Source: Pediococcus cellicola
Lineage (GTDB): Bacteria; Bacillota; Bacilli; Lactobacillales; Lactobacillaceae
Length of the DNA stretch: 64,000 nt
Assembly: GCF_001438655.1 (NCBI RefSeq)
Contig: NZ_JQBR01000010.1
Span: 1-64,000, forward strand
Reading direction: 5' to 3'
Both the position numbers and the translations under genes were made by a program. Within the stretch, counting starts at the first letter, position 1, and each line of letters opens with the position of its first letter. Below are positions 27,089 to 38,892 of this stretch, in pieces. Below the pieces are notes generated by a model. It was not told the DNA's origin and made no database searches. It saw only the letters and a program-made list of their open reading frames with translations.

Positions 27089-29884
27089 TTAGGCTTCTAA
27101 ACCTGTTTCAATCGTTTCTGGATAGTTTTCACGCACAATTTTAGCACAACGTGCACAAAGTTGTGGGTAGGCAGCATCCGTGCCCACGTCCGTCTTCGTC
27201 ATTCGGCAGCGTGCACAAACTTCGCCCTGTGCAACTTCAACTTTGACAGCCATGCCATTGAACTGATCAGCATCTGCTGGTGCTTCGCTAAGGTCAGCGA
27301 TGTCTAATTTGGAAACAATTAGCAATAGCCGGACATCCGTATGCAAATCGTCTAGCAATTGTTTTGTTGCTTGATCTACATACAAATGAACAGCGGCTTC
27401 CATCGATTTTCCAATCATTTTACTATCGCGGGCCTCTTCCAATGTCTTAAGCACATTAGAACGAACATTCTTAAACTGCTCCCAGTTATCAAAAATAACG
27501 TCTTGATTTTCAAACTGTTGTGCCTTTGGCATTTCAGAAAGCTGCACAAACGCTTCTGGTTCTTTCAGATATGGCCAAACTTCTTCAGTTGTATGTGGCA
27601 AAATTGGTGTCAAAAGCTTCGTCAAACCAACCAAAATTTCATAGAAAACAGTTTGCATAGAACGACGGGTGACACTCTTTTCAGAATCAATATAAACCAC
27701 ATCTTTAGCAAAATCGAGGTAAAAGGCTGACAGATCGGTAATTACAAAGTTCATAACACGTTTATAAATATTTAAGAAATCATAAGCTTCATAATCATCA
27801 TGCAGCGTTTGTACCAATTTGTTGTATTTAATCAACATATACTTATCAGCAGATTGCAAATCTTGATAAGCAACTTTATCCACTTTTGGATCATAATCTG
27901 TAGTATTAGCCAATAAGTAACGTAAAGTATTACGCAACTTTTTGTAGCTATCAGAGATCTTACTGAAGTTGTCCATAGAGACCCGTACATCAGAAGAAGA
28001 ATCTACTGAAGCTACCCACAAGCGGACAATTTCAGCTCCCATCTTTTTGATCACTTCATTTGGTGCAACAGCATTTCCCAGGGATTTACTCATCTTATGC
28101 CCTTGAGCGTTCAAGGTAAAGCCCTGTGAAACGACTTGCTTGTATGGGGCTTTACCAGAAACAGCGACACTGGTAATCAAACTTGAATTGAACCAGCCAC
28201 GATACTGGTCTGAGCCTTCCAAATACAGATCGGCAGGATAAGTGAGATAATCACGTTCGGCTAACACCCCTTGATGAGAGGAACCCGAGTCAAACCAGAC
28301 GTCCATAATGTCAGTTTCTTTGGTGAACTTTCCATTTGGAGAATGTTCACTTGTAAAACCATCTGGCAATAATTCCTTGGCTTCACGGTCAAACCAAATA
28401 TCGGAACCGTACTTTTCAAACAGATCTGCAACATGATTAATCGTTTCTTTCGTCATGATTGCTTCCCCATCTTCACCATAAAAGATTGGTAATGGCACGC
28501 CCCAAACACGTTGGCGTGAGATGACCCAGTCACCGCGATCACGAATCATGTTATAAAGTCGTTTTTGACCCCAATCCGGTGAAAACTTAACATCATCAAT
28601 TGCTGCCAAGATTTGGCTACGGATTTTATCAACAGACGCAAACCACTGTGGTGTGGCACGGAAAATAACTGGTTTTTTCGTCCGCCAATCAAATGGGTAA
28701 CTATGCTTATATGGCATGTAATCCAGCAACAAATTCGCAGCCTTTAACTTATCTAATGCAATTTGGTTCGCATCTTCATAGAAAACACCGTTAAAATCGT
28801 CGCCAGCCTCTTCCGTCATGTACCCTTGGTCATTAACGGGTACTAAAATATCTAAGCCATATTGCATGCCGACACGGAAGTCATCTTCACCAAAACCAGG
28901 TGCCGTGTGAACCAAACCAGTTCCGGCATCTAAAGTAACAAAATCACCCAACATAACTACCAATTTGCGATCTGGATAGAAAGGATGTTGTGTCAAGACA
29001 CGGTCTAAATCAGCACCTTTAACTGTTTTAAGTGTTTTAACGTCTTCCCAACCGAACTTTTCTGCAACGTTATTGACTAACTCTGCAGCAATCACAAATT
29101 TTCTTGTTTCCCCTTGGGGTTGCACAACTGAATATTCAAAGCTGGCATCAATTGTCACACCTTCAGAAGCAGGAATGGTCCAAGGTGTTGTTGTCCAAAC
29201 CACTAAATAGGTATCTGTATCTAAAACACCTTTGCCATCGACAACTTGTTCAGCAAAGAAAGCAGATGGAGAAGTGACATCATGATATTCGACTTCGGCT
29301 TCCGCCATCGCTGATTCTGAAGACCAAGACCAAAATACAGGCTTTTTACCCTTATAAATCAAGCCTTGTTCTGCCATTTTACCGAATGTCCGAACTTCTT
29401 GAGCTTCGAATTCTGGTTTTAAGGTTAAATATGGATTGTCCCATTCGCCAGCCACACCGAGTCGTTTGAAATCAGCTTTCTGCAAGGCAACTTGCTTCAA
29501 TGCATATTCCCGACAAAGCTTGCGAAATTCACTAGTGGACATCTTTTTACGATCGTAACCCTCTTTGGTTAACTGTTGTTCGATAGGTAATCCATGAGTA
29601 TCCCATCCTGGCACGTAAGGGGCACGATAACCAGACATAGATTTATAACGTACAATCATGTCCTTTGAAATTTTATTCATCGCATGGCCCATGTGGATAT
29701 TTCCATTTGCATATGGTGGTCCATCATGTAAAACAAAACTAGGTTTTCCCTCGTTTAATTTTTGCCGTTGCTCATAAACTTTATTTTCTTCCCATACTTG
29801 TTCTCTTTTGGCTTCGTTTACTGGTAAATTACCACGCATCTTGAATTTAGTTTTGCCCAAATTCAATGTGTCTTTAACTCGCAT
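27089..29884 (-). CDS. ileS: Isoleucyl-tRNA synthetase
   Basis: A 931-aa class I synthetase of the normal bacterial length. The HIGH-type motif is [14 protein letters not shown] (near residues 56-69), KMSKS is in [10 protein letters not shown] near 597, and the C-terminal zinc finger is [12 protein letters not shown]...CARC. It charges tRNA-Ile and edits valine. Regulation by an isoleucine T-box leader is visible directly upstream. It follows divIVA, the usual place in Bacillota. Confidence 0.98.
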   Translation of the reverse strand: MRVKDTLNLGKTKFKMRGNLPVNEAKREQVWEENKVYEQRQKLNEGKPSFVLHDGPPYANGNIHMGHAMNKISKDMIVRYKSMSGYRAPYVPGWDTHGLPIEQQLTKEGYDRKKMSTSEFRKLCREYALKQVALQKADFKRLGVAGEWDNPYLTLKPEFEAQEVRTFGKMAEQGLIYKGKKPVFWSWSSESAMAEAEVEYHDVTSPSAFFAEQVVDGKGVLDTDTYLVVWTTTPWTIPASEGVTIDASFEYSVVQPQGETRKFVIAAELVNNVAEKFGWEDVKTLKTVKGADLDRVLTQHPFYPDRKLVVMLGDFVTLDAGTGLVHTAPGFGEDDFRVGMQYGLDILVPVNDQGYMTEEAGDDFNGVFYEDANQIALDKLKAANLLLDYMPYKHSYPFDWRTKKPVIFRATPQWFASVDKIRSQILAAIDDVKFSPDWGQKRLYNMIRDRGDWVISRQRVWGVPLPIFYGEDGEAIMTKETINHVADLFEKYGSDIWFDREAKELLPDGFTSEHSPNGKFTKETDIMDVWFDSGSSHQGVLAERDYLTYPADLYLEGSDQYRGWFNSSLITSVAVSGKAPYKQVVSQGFTLNAQGHKMSKSLGNAVAPNEVIKKMGAEIVRLWVASVDSSSDVRVSMDNFSKISDSYKKLRNTLRYLLANTTDYDPKVDKVAYQDLQSADKYMLIKYNKLVQTLHDDYEAYDFLNIYKRVMNFVITDLSAFYLDFAKDVVYIDSEKSVTRRSMQTVFYEILVGLTKLLTPILPHTTEEVWPYLKEPEAFVQLSEMPKAQQFENQDVIFDNWEQFKNVRSNVLKTLEEARDSKMIGKSMEAAVHLYVDQATKQLLDDLHTDVRLLLIVSKLDIADLSEAPADADQFNGMAVKVEVAQGEVCARCRMTKTDVGTDAAYPQLCARCAKIVRENYPETIETGLEA

Positions 29885-29911
29885 GTCTGATCACTCCTCA
29901 TAATTTTATAT

Positions 29912-30142
29912 AAAAAAAGACCTCGTCTTAAGGGACGAAGTCTTCGTGGTACCACCCAAATTCAAAAATGAAATTAATCCATTTTCCTTAAACTTAATAA
30001 CGGCTTTGCAACCGACCAAATCTAATTGAATTCAACTTGGCACCTCTGAGATGATATTGTTAATGGAATCTGATTAGCCTCTCACCAAATCGCTAACTCG
30101 CTGCCAGTTGACCACCCACAATGTGTTCTCTTCATAGAAATT
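29912..30142 (-). promoter_or_regulatory. T-box riboswitch leader of ileS (isoleucine)
   Basis: On the minus strand the leader carries the conserved T-box sequence GGGTGGTACCACG (29957-29945), then a terminator stem AGACTTCGTC/GACGAGGTCT and seven T (29943-29912). In the stem I region AATATCATCTC (30058-30048) offers an AUC isoleucine specifier. Uncharged tRNA-Ile would stabilise the antiterminator and switch ileS on. It begins right behind the divIVA stop; I did not fold it in full. Confidence 0.9.
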
Positions 30143-30937
30143 CTATTCACTTTTTGCGTTAACATGAAGACCAGATTCTTCTGAACTAGCCTTGGCATCA
30201 TCAGGGAAAACAACCACTGTTTCATGAGATGTCTCTTGCTCATCAGCTGAACTTGCTTGTGGCTGAACAACTGTTGTCTCAGAAGTTGCAGATTTATCAG
30301 CTTCTGAACTCGGTTCAACTGCAGGTGTAATATCTTCAGGATCCTCTTCATCATCTGAGTTTACACTTGCCGCCTTCATCTTGTCAAGTGTTCCTGTATG
30401 CAACATGGCGTCTTTCAAATCACTGACTTGCACATCCTGATCTTCTTTTAAAAGACTATCCCATTCACTACCATTAATCATCTGCAATTGTGAATCAACC
30501 AAAACTTGAACCCGTTGACGATATAGGCGCGCGTTTTTGCGCAACTCATTAGTTGCTAATATAAGTTTTTTAGCCTTTTCAGCTTGTTCATCAATAACAG
30601 CTTCAGCACTCACCCGGGCCTTTTGAATCACACCATCCGCCTGTTTTTGTGCTTCTTCAGCTGTAAGTTCAGCTTCGCGCTTGGAACTACTTTTAACCTT
30701 ATCAGCAGCATCTTGTGCAACTAAAATAGATTTGTTAAGCGCTTCTTTCATATCATCGAAGTATTCCAGCTTTGTTTCTGCATTTTCAACTTCTTTTTGT
30801 AAGGCTGAAATTTTGTCTAATGCCTGTCGATATTCAATGGCAACTTGTTGTAAAAACTCATCAACTTCATTTGGATTATATCCGCGCATTTTATTCGAAA
30901 ACTGTTTATTTTGAATATCTACCGGATCTAAAGACAT
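30143..30937 (-). CDS. divIVA: Cell-division protein DivIVA
   Basis: 264 aa. The conserved membrane-binding N-terminus (MSLDPVDIQNKQFSNKMRGYNPNEVDEFL, residues 1-29) is followed by a coiled coil to about residue 170 (with the KVKSSSKREAELTAEEAQKQADGVI part), then an acidic, Ser/Thr-rich tail that is longer than in B. subtilis. It binds negatively curved membrane at septum and poles and recruits partners. Last gene of the dcw cluster. Confidence 0.95.
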   Translation of the reverse strand: MSLDPVDIQNKQFSNKMRGYNPNEVDEFLQQVAIEYRQALDKISALQKEVENAETKLEYFDDMKEALNKSILVAQDAADKVKSSSKREAELTAEEAQKQADGVIQKARVSAEAVIDEQAEKAKKLILATNELRKNARLYRQRVQVLVDSQLQMINGSEWDSLLKEDQDVQVSDLKDAMLHTGTLDKMKAASVNSDDEEDPEDITPAVEPSSEADKSATSETTVVQPQASSADEQETSHETVVVFPDDAKASSEESGLHVNAKSE

Positions 30938-30950
30938 ACTGATTCCTCCA

Positions 30951-31742
30951 TCATTTTTTCTTTTTACTATTAATAATTGAAATTAAAATACGTGTTTTGC
31001 CCTTTTTTGTTTGTCCCTCAACCTCGTCCAAACGAATTCGCCCATATCCGCGAACAGAAATCATATCATTTGCGACCAATTCAAAGTCTGGTCGTTGATG
31101 TAACTTCCAATTTAATGTCACTTTACGTTCTTCAAGCAATAATTTGGCATGATTACGCGATAAGTGAAACCCTTCCGCAACTAAGGAATCAATTCTTAAA
31201 GAAGCAACCGTCGTGCCAACTGATTCCCAGTCATTTTCAGGTTCCACAACAGCGTCTAGGCTTTGATCTAGTAAACGAACTTTAATATTACCGATTTTTG
31301 TAACCTGTGTTAAAAAGAAATCTACCATTTCGGTTTTCACAAAGAACTGCCAAGTTTGTCCATCCGTAATAATGTCGCCAAAAGTACCTCTTTCAACACC
31401 CATATTAGCGAGTGTTCCGAGAACATTACGATGATGAATGGTGGCGAATTTAATTGGGTATTGGATTTCTAACAATGTGATATTAAAGTCGGTTTTTTCT
31501 GGCACAAAATAATCTGGGAAAATAATTGTTCGACTCATTTCGGCATTCGGATAGCCACCAAAACTTTGTGCTTTGATGTCATCAAGGCGGTTAACTAACG
31601 TGGTTAAGATGAAACGTTCTCTTGGATTAAGAAAGTTCGTCAGCACAAAGCGATTTTGATCACGTACTTCTTGAATCCAACCAGTCGCCTCTTCCACAAA
31701 TGGCGCCTCTTCTGGACGAAAATGTTGTGTAATATTGTCCAT
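30951..31742 (-). CDS. ylmH: S4-domain RNA-binding protein YlmH
   Basis: 263 aa. The C-terminal ~70 residues are an S4 RNA-binding domain (SLVAEGFHLSRNHAKLLLEERKV near 182-204). The N-terminal part is the YlmH-specific domain. YlmH binds ribosomes or tRNA-like RNA in recent work on the family, with a proposed role in rescue of stalled 50S subunits; its old link to division is by gene position. It lies between yggT and divIVA as in most Bacillota. Confidence 0.92.
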   Translation of the reverse strand: MDNITQHFRPEEAPFVEEATGWIQEVRDQNRFVLTNFLNPRERFILTTLVNRLDDIKAQSFGGYPNAEMSRTIIFPDYFVPEKTDFNITLLEIQYPIKFATIHHRNVLGTLANMGVERGTFGDIITDGQTWQFFVKTEMVDFFLTQVTKIGNIKVRLLDQSLDAVVEPENDWESVGTTVASLRIDSLVAEGFHLSRNHAKLLLEERKVTLNWKLHQRPDFELVANDMISVRGYGRIRLDEVEGQTKKGKTRILISIINSKKKK

Positions 31743-31812
31743 TTTTAATACCCCTTAAAAAGATGCTAGACAGCCCATACACGTCAAGCGATTGAAGCCC
31801 CGTCAAAAAATC

Positions 31813-32073
31813 TCAGTAGAAAAATCTACTAAGCGCTGCGACACCATACTGGGCCATCTCAAGAACAACGAGGGCCAAGATTGGCGAAAAATCCAGTCCA
31901 AAAATTGGTGGAATAAACTGGAAGATTTTCAGGTACGGCACACAAATTTTTGCCAGCCATTGCCCTAATTTAGTTTGATAGGCACCTGGAAACCAGGACA
32001 TCAAAACAAAAACAAAAATTAATAACATGTATAACTGAATAAGTCTACTTAAAATTGAAAATAAAAAGATCAA
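31813..32073 (-). CDS. YggT family membrane protein
   Basis: 86 aa from a TTG start seven bases after AGGAG. Two hydrophobic segments (residues ~4-27 and ~55-75) with the family's SWFPGA motif between. The YggT family is common next to sepF and has an unknown role, possibly in membrane or osmotic homeostasis. It follows sepF by four bases. Confidence 0.88.
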   Translation of the reverse strand: MIFLFSILSRLIQLYMLLIFVFVLMSWFPGAYQTKLGQWLAKICVPYLKIFQFIPPIFGLDFSPILALVVLEMAQYGVAALSRFFY

Positions 32074-32077
32074 ATGT

Positions 32078-32497
32078 TTACTCCTTATTTAGATCATCAT
32101 TACTTAGATCACCATTTTGAATGTTTGCATACAAACTACCATTAATTTCAAAACTGTTAGGGGTGCACAAAAAGATTTGTGTCCCCACTTCTTCAATCGA
32201 ACCATCAATTGCAAACAACGTCCCTGATAGGAAATCTACAATCCGTTTTGTTTGCGTATCATCAATACGCTCAAAATTTAGAATAACCGCTTGTCCGGCA
32301 ATCAACTGCTTGGCTGCCTCCTTAGCATCACTAAAGATCCGCGGTTCAAATAGTGCAATCTTACTCTTGGAATCTGAAATGTTATCCATGGGAATCACCT
32401 TATTGTCAGTCGTTATTTGTGAATTTTCTTGAGAAGCAGGCGTATGCTGCTCATCTTCCAATCCAAATAATTTATTAAATCGATCACTCAATGCCAT
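32078..32497 (-). CDS. sepF: Cell-division protein SepF
   Basis: 139 aa. An N-terminal amphipathic membrane anchor (MALSDRFNKLFG) is followed by a linker and the SepF core (IALFEPRIFSDAKEAAKQLI and VDFLSGTLFAIDGSIEEVG). It forms rings that tether FtsZ to the membrane, overlapping the role of FtsA. GGAGG lies eight bases before the ATG. Confidence 0.95.
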   Translation of the reverse strand: MALSDRFNKLFGLEDEQHTPASQENSQITTDNKVIPMDNISDSKSKIALFEPRIFSDAKEAAKQLIAGQAVILNFERIDDTQTKRIVDFLSGTLFAIDGSIEEVGTQIFLCTPNSFEINGSLYANIQNGDLSNDDLNKE

Positions 32498-32532
32498 ACA
32501 GACCGCCTCCTAATAATGACGCTGTATCAAAG

Positions 32533-32565
32533 AACTGGGACAAAACAGCTGTCTTGTTCCCAGTC
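32533..32565 (-). terminator. Hairpin between ftsZ and sepF (possible attenuator)
   Basis: On the minus strand ACTGGGA and TCCCAGT close a stem with further pairing of ACAAGACAGC and GCTGTTTTGT inside. Only TTCTTT follows, so termination would be partial. It may set the ftsZ to sepF ratio. Confidence 0.55.
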
Positions 32566-32584
32566 CTTATGAATTGGTATTCAA

Positions 32585-33871
32585 TTATTTACGACGACGT
32601 TTGAAGAATGGTGGTGTGTCTACACCCTTACCGTCATCATTATCTGAATCGTTAAAAACATTGAAATCTTTCTTTTCAATATCCTTAAATTCGTTATCGT
32701 CTTCTACAGAAGTTGGACGAACACCATTTGAGTTAGTTTGACGTAATTGCCAATCACCAAACGGATCATCCTTCTTTGCAGCCTTGTCTTCAACTTTAGG
32801 AGCTGGATTACTTGGTTGTGTTTCTGTAAAAGAAGGCGTTGTACTTGTAACATTGTTTGAGCTAGCATCAAAGCTAGTTCTTGCAGTTGCACGATGCAAA
32901 GGACGCTCGTTTTTCTTCTTATCAATTCCAGTTGCAATAACCGTAACGCGAACTTCATCCTTCATATTTTCGTCAATTGAAGTACCGAAAATAATATTAA
33001 CATCATCAGTAGCTGCTTTAGCCACAATTTCTGAAGCGGCTTGTGCTTCAAATAAGGAAAGATCTGGTCCCCCAGTGATGTTCAAAAGAACTTGTTCAGC
33101 ACCGTCAATTGAAACTTCTAATAATGGAGAAGAGATGGCTTTCTTAGTTGCTTCTTCGGTACGATTCTCGCCATTTGCAGAACCAATTCCCATCAAAGCA
33201 GAACCTTGGTTAGACATAACGGTTTTCACATCGGCAAAGTCAAGGTTTACGTATCCTGGTGACGTAATTAAATCAGAAATACCTTGAACCCCTTGACGTA
33301 AAACATTATCAGCTTCACTGAACGCTTCCATCATTGGTGTCTTTTTATCAACCATTTCTAACAAACGATTGTTTGCAATAATGATTAAAGTGTCTACGTG
33401 TTCTTTCATTTGTGCCACACCTTCTGCGGCAAAACGAGCACGTTTAGGACCCTCAAAACTAAATGGACGTGTCACAACGCCAACTGTCAATGCACCAGTT
33501 TCTTTAGCAATCTTTGAAACCAGTGGTGCAGCACCTGTACCAGTACCGCCACCCATGCCGGCTGTGACAAAGACCATATCAGCGCCTTCTAATGCAGAGG
33601 AAATGGTTTGTTCACTTTCCTGAGCTGCTTTTGACCCAACTTCTGGCGTTGAACCTGCACCTAATCCTTTAGTCAATTTCGGTCCTAATTGAATTTTTGT
33701 ATCAGCTTTTGATTGTTTAAGTGCTTGAACATCAGTGTTTGCAACGATAAATTCAACACCTTTAACACCTTCAGCAATCATCCGATTAACGGCGTTACCG
33801 CCACCGCCACCAACACCGATTACTTTGATGTTTGCACCAGCATTTTGTTTGTCATCCATTGTAAATTCCAT
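32585..33871 (-). CDS. ftsZ: Cell-division GTPase FtsZ
   Basis: 428 aa. The tubulin-like core has the signature [10 protein letters not shown] near residue 107 and the T7-loop-type [11 protein letters not shown] region. A variable acidic linker follows, then the conserved C-terminal peptide [11 protein letters not shown] that contacts FtsA and SepF. The ATG at 33871 is nine bases after GGAGG; the reading frame could extend to 33904 but this lacks a site and overlaps ftsA. It forms the Z ring. Confidence 0.98.
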   Translation of the reverse strand: MEFTMDDKQNAGANIKVIGVGGGGGNAVNRMIAEGVKGVEFIVANTDVQALKQSKADTKIQLGPKLTKGLGAGSTPEVGSKAAQESEQTISSALEGADMVFVTAGMGGGTGTGAAPLVSKIAKETGALTVGVVTRPFSFEGPKRARFAAEGVAQMKEHVDTLIIIANNRLLEMVDKKTPMMEAFSEADNVLRQGVQGISDLITSPGYVNLDFADVKTVMSNQGSALMGIGSANGENRTEEATKKAISSPLLEVSIDGAEQVLLNITGGPDLSLFEAQAASEIVAKAATDDVNIIFGTSIDENMKDEVRVTVIATGIDKKKNERPLHRATARTSFDASSNNVTSTTPSFTETQPSNPAPKVEDKAAKKDDPFGDWQLRQTNSNGVRPTSVEDDNEFKDIEKKDFNVFNDSDNDDGKGVDTPPFFKRRRK

Positions 33872-33896
33872 CCCTTTTTTCCTCCATAATTTTAAG

Positions 33897-35249
33897 TTAG
33901 TCAAAGAATTCGCTAAACCAACGTTTGATACTTGCCATCAGCCCGCTAAATGAGAACGAAGATTCCTTTTTAGACTTTGCCTTTTTAACAGACTGCTGTG
34001 TTGACGGTCGGTCGTTAGCTGTATTTTCATAAGTATCTTCAGTAGTTGGTTCATCCGCAAATGTTTGTTGTTCAGGAACTTTACGAGTCCCAGCAACCAT
34101 TGCACTTTTGGCTAAGACATCCACTTCACTTAATGAAGCTTCATAATTCAACAATGCATAGGCTTGTGCAAAGGCAGGATGTCGCAGTCCCATTGGTTCA
34201 GGTACATACAACCTCACATTTGTTCCAAAGATATCCGCTGCTAAGCTTTGAATTCCTGGAATAGCGGCCGCACCTCCTGTGATCACGACGCCACCTGGCA
34301 TATCCAATGCATCAATGTTCTCAAGATGATTATAAGCGTTGTTTAAGATTTGTTCTAGTCTCGCTTCAATGATTTCTGCTAAATATTTTTCGGTAATTTG
34401 TGAAGGCGCAGATTGCCCAACAACTTCTACCGGAAATCCATCTTCGCTCGCACCATCCGCAAACGCATAACCATACTCGCGTTTTAATTTCTCAGCATTA
34501 CTTAATGACGTATTCAAAACAACTGAAATATCTTTGGTGACAAACTGACCGCCCTCTTGATCAACATATGTATATTTCAAGTGATGATCATGAACGATTG
34601 CGGTTGTGGTTTGTCCCGCACCCATATCGATTAAGATCGTACCAAAATCCTGTTCACCATCATTTAGGACTGTTCTTCCCAGTGCTAAAGGATTTAAGAC
34701 CAAATCAGAAAGGTGCAATCCCGCTTGTTGAATGGCCCGTTTGGTGTTATGAATAATTGTTTTTGGCCCAGTCAGAACGGTGCCGTTCATTTCTAACCGA
34801 ACCCCAACCATACCGCGGGGATCTTTAATCCCATCAAAGCCATCAACAACAAACTCATCTGGTAACACATCAATAACTTCTTGTTCTGGTGGTAAACTGT
34901 GAACCGACGCTGCATTAGCAACGTTAATAACATCTTGATTTGTAATCTCACGAGAGGTCTCGGCGATTGCAATCATACCACGACAAGGTTCAATTTTTAA
35001 CAAATTAGCTGGAATACCAGCAACTACTTCATGAATCTTTAAATTTGCTTTATTTTCTGCAACTGAAATTGCTCTTTTAATCGCTGCCGAAGCTTTGTCA
35101 ATATCAACAATGACACCACGATTCATTCCATCAGAGCGTTCACTTCCCACTCCAATAACACTCATTTGCCCATTTACATATTCAGCAACAATGACTTTTA
35201 TTGAGGTGGTTCCTATATCAAGTCCAACATAAATTCCTGAATTATCCAT
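33897..35249 (-). CDS. ftsA: Cell-division protein FtsA
   Basis: A 450-aa actin-like ATPase that anchors FtsZ to the membrane. Actin-fold motifs are [15 protein letters not shown] (phosphate 1) and [15 protein letters not shown] (phosphate 2); the C-terminal amphipathic helix ([16 protein letters not shown]) is the membrane tether. It lies directly before ftsZ and has GGAGG ahead of the ATG. Confidence 0.97.
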   Translation of the reverse strand: MDNSGIYVGLDIGTTSIKVIVAEYVNGQMSVIGVGSERSDGMNRGVIVDIDKASAAIKRAISVAENKANLKIHEVVAGIPANLLKIEPCRGMIAIAETSREITNQDVINVANAASVHSLPPEQEVIDVLPDEFVVDGFDGIKDPRGMVGVRLEMNGTVLTGPKTIIHNTKRAIQQAGLHLSDLVLNPLALGRTVLNDGEQDFGTILIDMGAGQTTTAIVHDHHLKYTYVDQEGGQFVTKDISVVLNTSLSNAEKLKREYGYAFADGASEDGFPVEVVGQSAPSQITEKYLAEIIEARLEQILNNAYNHLENIDALDMPGGVVITGGAAAIPGIQSLAADIFGTNVRLYVPEPMGLRHPAFAQAYALLNYEASLSEVDVLAKSAMVAGTRKVPEQQTFADEPTTEDTYENTANDRPSTQQSVKKAKSKKESSFSFSGLMASIKRWFSEFFD

Positions 35250-35399
35250 AATAAAGGAACCTCCTAAACATACCCTATTTTAGACCTTTGTATATACTCT
35301 CAAGTTTACCATAACTTCAATGTATTTAAATAGCAAATTCTTGTAAAAAAATGCGTAAATAACATTAAAATTGAAAAAAGATAATAAATTTTACTTTTT

Positions 35400-36371
35400 T
35401 TACTCTTGTCCTGTCTGGTTGGTTGTGCTGACACTACTGGAAGCACTTACCACATTTGATTCTCTACTGGTCAGCTGAGAACTTGAGGAATTTGTTCGAC
35501 TTACAGTTGATGAACTGGCCGAACTTGAAGTTTGCTGACTTTCCTTAGACCTATTTTTAAATGGATAAGAGTAGGCCCCCACTTCTAAATCAATAACCCC
35601 TTTTTGTTTCATAGCTGCAGCCATTTGTGGATAATATTGCATTTTTTCAGCAAAACTAGGCAACACTGCATACACTTCATTGCCATCATTCATGTAAAGA
35701 TGCAACCGGTTAGGATTATCTTTGCTGGGTACATAATCAATTTCTGAAATGCCTGTGCGCACAACATTAGGTAATTTTTTATACTGTGTTAACAATGCTT
35801 TCAATACCGACGCTTCATGAAATTTTTTAAAAACTGGGTAGTTACCGGACGGTTGTTGTTTTGCTTTATCAATAACCTTTCCGTTGTCTAAAATAGTGTA
35901 GTAAGTATTGTTCCTAAATACTAATCCAGCAATAGGATTTTCTTTGACGACCACCTTTAGTTTATTCCAACCTTGACGTGAAACCTGGTAGCGAAGCAAT
36001 TGAGGCTGTTTTTTATAAACCTGATCAGATCGATCCGATTTGCCAAACCAATACCTAAAAATCCAGTCATTTTTATTAACCTTACCCATTTTTAAAATCT
36101 GTGCGCGTGAAAATTGATGGTTTCCGACAACTTTTACGGATTGCACTTTACTTAAAGAGGAGCCCAAGTAGCCACCAACCAGCAATATAAGGAGTCCGCC
36201 CACGACTAACCACAAACGCATCTTGTGCCCAAAATGAAAAGAAGTTTTCGCTTTTGGCGTTGCACTTGTCTTAGCCGATTGCCTTTGAAGCTGCTGTGCC
36301 TTCTCCCAAGGGGTTAGTTCTTGCTTTTTTTGAGGAGTTTTCGTTTTCTTTTTTCCAAACACGATCGCCAC
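35400..36371 (-). CDS. divIB: Cell-division protein DivIB/FtsQ
   Basis: 323 aa. A charged cytoplasmic N-terminus (residues 1-~52), one membrane helix (LWLVVGGLLILLVGGYLG), a POTRA domain (VQSVKVVGNHQFSRAQILKM), the FtsQ beta domain and a Ser/Thr-rich C-terminal tail of ~60 residues. It regulates septal wall synthesis in the FtsL-DivIC-DivIB complex. The start is a GTG (36371); the next GTG three codons on has better spacing to GGGG and is an alternative. Confidence 0.92.
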   Translation of the reverse strand: MAIVFGKKKTKTPQKKQELTPWEKAQQLQRQSAKTSATPKAKTSFHFGHKMRLWLVVGGLLILLVGGYLGSSLSKVQSVKVVGNHQFSRAQILKMGKVNKNDWIFRYWFGKSDRSDQVYKKQPQLLRYQVSRQGWNKLKVVVKENPIAGLVFRNNTYYTILDNGKVIDKAKQQPSGNYPVFKKFHEASVLKALLTQYKKLPNVVRTGISEIDYVPSKDNPNRLHLYMNDGNEVYAVLPSFAEKMQYYPQMAAAMKQKGVIDLEVGAYSYPFKNRSKESQQTSSSASSSTVSRTNSSSSQLTSRESNVVSASSSVSTTNQTGQE

Positions 36372-36379
36372 CCCATTCT

Positions 36380-37474
36380 TTATTTTTTAATAACTGTTTG
36401 TAGAACATTGAGCAAATCGAAAGCTGCCCGCGGGCGTCCCATTGCTTTGGCAGCGACACTCATTTTTTGACGTTTTTTTCCATCCGTCATTAAAGCATCA
36501 ACTTTTTCTAAAAGTGATGCTCCCGTCAAATCTGCTTCGGTCAGCAATTCAGCCGCACCATTATTTACCAAACTTTTTGCATTTTTAGTTTGATGATCAT
36601 TTGTCACGTATGGACTAGGAACCAAAATGGACGGAATTCCTAAAGCCGTTATTTCAGCAATGCTTGTGGCTCCCGCCCGGCCTAAAATGGCTTGAAAGTT
36701 TGGCAACAATTCTGGCATCTGCTTAATATATGGTCGAATTACAATGTTTTGGCCAATTTCTTGTCCCCGTAGATCATCACTAATTTTCTGAAAATGAACA
36801 CGGCCGGTCACAAACAAAACTTGATAATCACGCTTTTTCAATTCTGGTAATGCAGCCACAGTTGCGGAATTAATGCGTTCTGCGCCCCGGCTACCACCGA
36901 AAATTAATAATGTGGGTTGATCCGGCTTTAAGCCATATTTACTTAAAGCATCATTGGGTTTCATTGAAGCCACTTGAGTTGCGCGTGGATTACCCGTAAA
37001 CACGACCTTTTTAGCTGGGAATTGAGCGCGAGCATCTTCAAAAGATATCCCAATTTTAGTCACAAAGTAACTCAAAAACTTATTTGTTACCCCAACCACA
37101 CTATTTTGTTCGTGAATCACGGTCGGAATTCCTTGTAGGCTGGCTGCAAAAACAACTGCCCCACTGACATAACCGCCAGTCCCCACGACAACATCTGGAT
37201 GGAAATCCTTAATCATTTTATGTGCATCTGCAACACTTTTTATAAATAATCCAATCGTTTTGAAATTTTGTAAGGAAAGGGATCTCTTAAAGCCTTGAAT
37301 CCGAATAGTTTTAAATGCAATGCCCTGGTCAGGTACAATGCGACTTTCCAATCCTTTTTCCGTACCAACGTAGAGTACTTCTGAATCTGGATTTTTTTCT
37401 TTCAATGCTTCAATCAGAGCTAATGCAGGATAAATATGACCGCCAGTTCCACCACCTGAAATCATCAAACGCAT
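36380..37474 (-). CDS. murG: Lipid II synthase MurG
   Basis: A 364-aa glycosyltransferase that adds GlcNAc to lipid I on the inner membrane face. The N-terminal loop [12 protein letters not shown] (residues 7-18) and the C-terminal donor-site segment [15 protein letters not shown] are intact. Two bases separate it from murD. No murB lies between murG and divIB, as is usual in lactobacilli. Confidence 0.97.
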   Translation of the reverse strand: MRLMISGGGTGGHIYPALALIEALKEKNPDSEVLYVGTEKGLESRIVPDQGIAFKTIRIQGFKRSLSLQNFKTIGLFIKSVADAHKMIKDFHPDVVVGTGGYVSGAVVFAASLQGIPTVIHEQNSVVGVTNKFLSYFVTKIGISFEDARAQFPAKKVVFTGNPRATQVASMKPNDALSKYGLKPDQPTLLIFGGSRGAERINSATVAALPELKKRDYQVLFVTGRVHFQKISDDLRGQEIGQNIVIRPYIKQMPELLPNFQAILGRAGATSIAEITALGIPSILVPSPYVTNDHQTKNAKSLVNNGAAELLTEADLTGASLLEKVDALMTDGKKRQKMSVAAKAMGRPRAAFDLLNVLQTVIKK

Positions 37475-37476
37475 GA

Positions 37477-38853
37477 TTAAGCCTTCTTTCCTTGTTGCAG
37501 GTTGTTTACCGCCGTAATAAATTCATCCCCACGAATCTCAAAGTTAGGATACTGATCCCAACTCGCATTAGCTGGTGACAAGAGCACAATATCATTTTCT
37601 GTGCTTTGTTGGTAAGCCATTGGTACGGCATCTTTAATTTTATCGGCAAATTTAATCACCGGCACGCCTGCAGTTTTAGCAGCATCTGCAAGTAACTGAC
37701 TAGTTTGACCAACCAATATAATTGCTTTGACATGTGCTTTAAAATCAGGTACTAATCTTTCAAAAGTATAACCTCGATCAAGCCCACCTGCAATTAAAAC
37801 CACAGGTCGTTTGAAAGAGCGCAACGCCACTTGAGTCGCCTCAATATCAGTTGCCTTAGAATCATTATAGAAATCACGTTGTTCAAACGTTGTCACGTAC
37901 TGCACACGATGTTTTACACCACCAAAGGTTTTTAAAACCGATACAATTGCTTCATTTGGCGTGCCACTAATTTTAGCAACTGCAATCGCCGCTAATGCAT
38001 TTTCGACATTCTGGACACCTGGCACCTTAATATCGTCAACCGCAATAATTTTCTCACCTTTAAAGTAAAGAAAATCGCCTTGTTGGTAAGCTCCGTTTGT
38101 TGATAGTCCCTTTCTTGAAAAAGGAATAACCTGCGCATTTGTCTGCTGACTCAACTTTTGCCATTCTTCATTGTCCCAATTGATAACAAGATAATCTTGC
38201 GCCGTTTGATTTTTGGTAATGTGCATCTTATCACGAACATAATTTTCTCGGCTACCATGCCAATCAAGATGATTCGAAAAAATATTGGTAATGACTGCAA
38301 TATGTGGTCTTAAGGTCGAAATGCTTGCGAGCATAAAGCTAGAGAGCTCTGTCACCATCACATCATCATCCTGCACTTTTTGGACAACTGTTGTAGCTGG
38401 GATCCCAATATTTCCAGCTAAATACGCATGTCCTGCGCCACTATTCTTGTCTAACATGAGTTGAATTAAAGTGGTTGTCGTGGTTTTCCCATTGCTTCCG
38501 GTAATTCCAATTAATTCACCACTTAAAACTTGATAAGCTAATTCTGGTTCTGAAATAACCGGAATTTTTTTAGATAACGCACCCTTAATAATTGGATTCG
38601 TGTATGGAATACCTGGGTTCTTAACAATTAATGCAAAACCCTCATCCAATAAAGTGAGTGGATGGCCGCCCGTCACAACCTTGATACCATCCTCCAATAA
38701 GGCTTGTGCATCCGGATTTTCATCAAATGGTTTCGCATCATTAACCGTTACTAATGCTCCCAGCTTTTGAAGCAGTTTGGCTGCACTCACACCACTTTTT
38801 GCTAATCCCAAAACTAATATTTTCTTATCTTGATAGTTCGTAATATCCTTCAT
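37477..38853 (-). CDS. murD: UDP-N-acetylmuramoylalanine-D-glutamate ligase MurD
   Basis: 458 aa. Mur-ligase ATP loop [13 protein letters not shown] near residues 114-126, then [11 protein letters not shown] and [10 protein letters not shown] of the central and C-terminal domains. It adds D-Glu to UDP-MurNAc-Ala in the cytoplasm. Located between mraY and murG in the dcw order. Confidence 0.97.
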   Translation of the reverse strand: MKDITNYQDKKILVLGLAKSGVSAAKLLQKLGALVTVNDAKPFDENPDAQALLEDGIKVVTGGHPLTLLDEGFALIVKNPGIPYTNPIIKGALSKKIPVISEPELAYQVLSGELIGITGSNGKTTTTTLIQLMLDKNSGAGHAYLAGNIGIPATTVVQKVQDDDVMVTELSSFMLASISTLRPHIAVITNIFSNHLDWHGSRENYVRDKMHITKNQTAQDYLVINWDNEEWQKLSQQTNAQVIPFSRKGLSTNGAYQQGDFLYFKGEKIIAVDDIKVPGVQNVENALAAIAVAKISGTPNEAIVSVLKTFGGVKHRVQYVTTFEQRDFYNDSKATDIEATQVALRSFKRPVVLIAGGLDRGYTFERLVPDFKAHVKAIILVGQTSQLLADAAKTAGVPVIKFADKIKDAVPMAYQQSTENDIVLLSPANASWDQYPNFEIRGDEFITAVNNLQQGKKA

Positions 38854-38892
38854 GATTCGTTTCCCTTCAAAACTTAAATTTTCATCAAATGG

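Noticed and set aside
32784-33287. 167-codon plus-strand ORF antisense to ftsZ
   Set aside because: Shadow of the ftsZ frame; no promoter or ribosome site.
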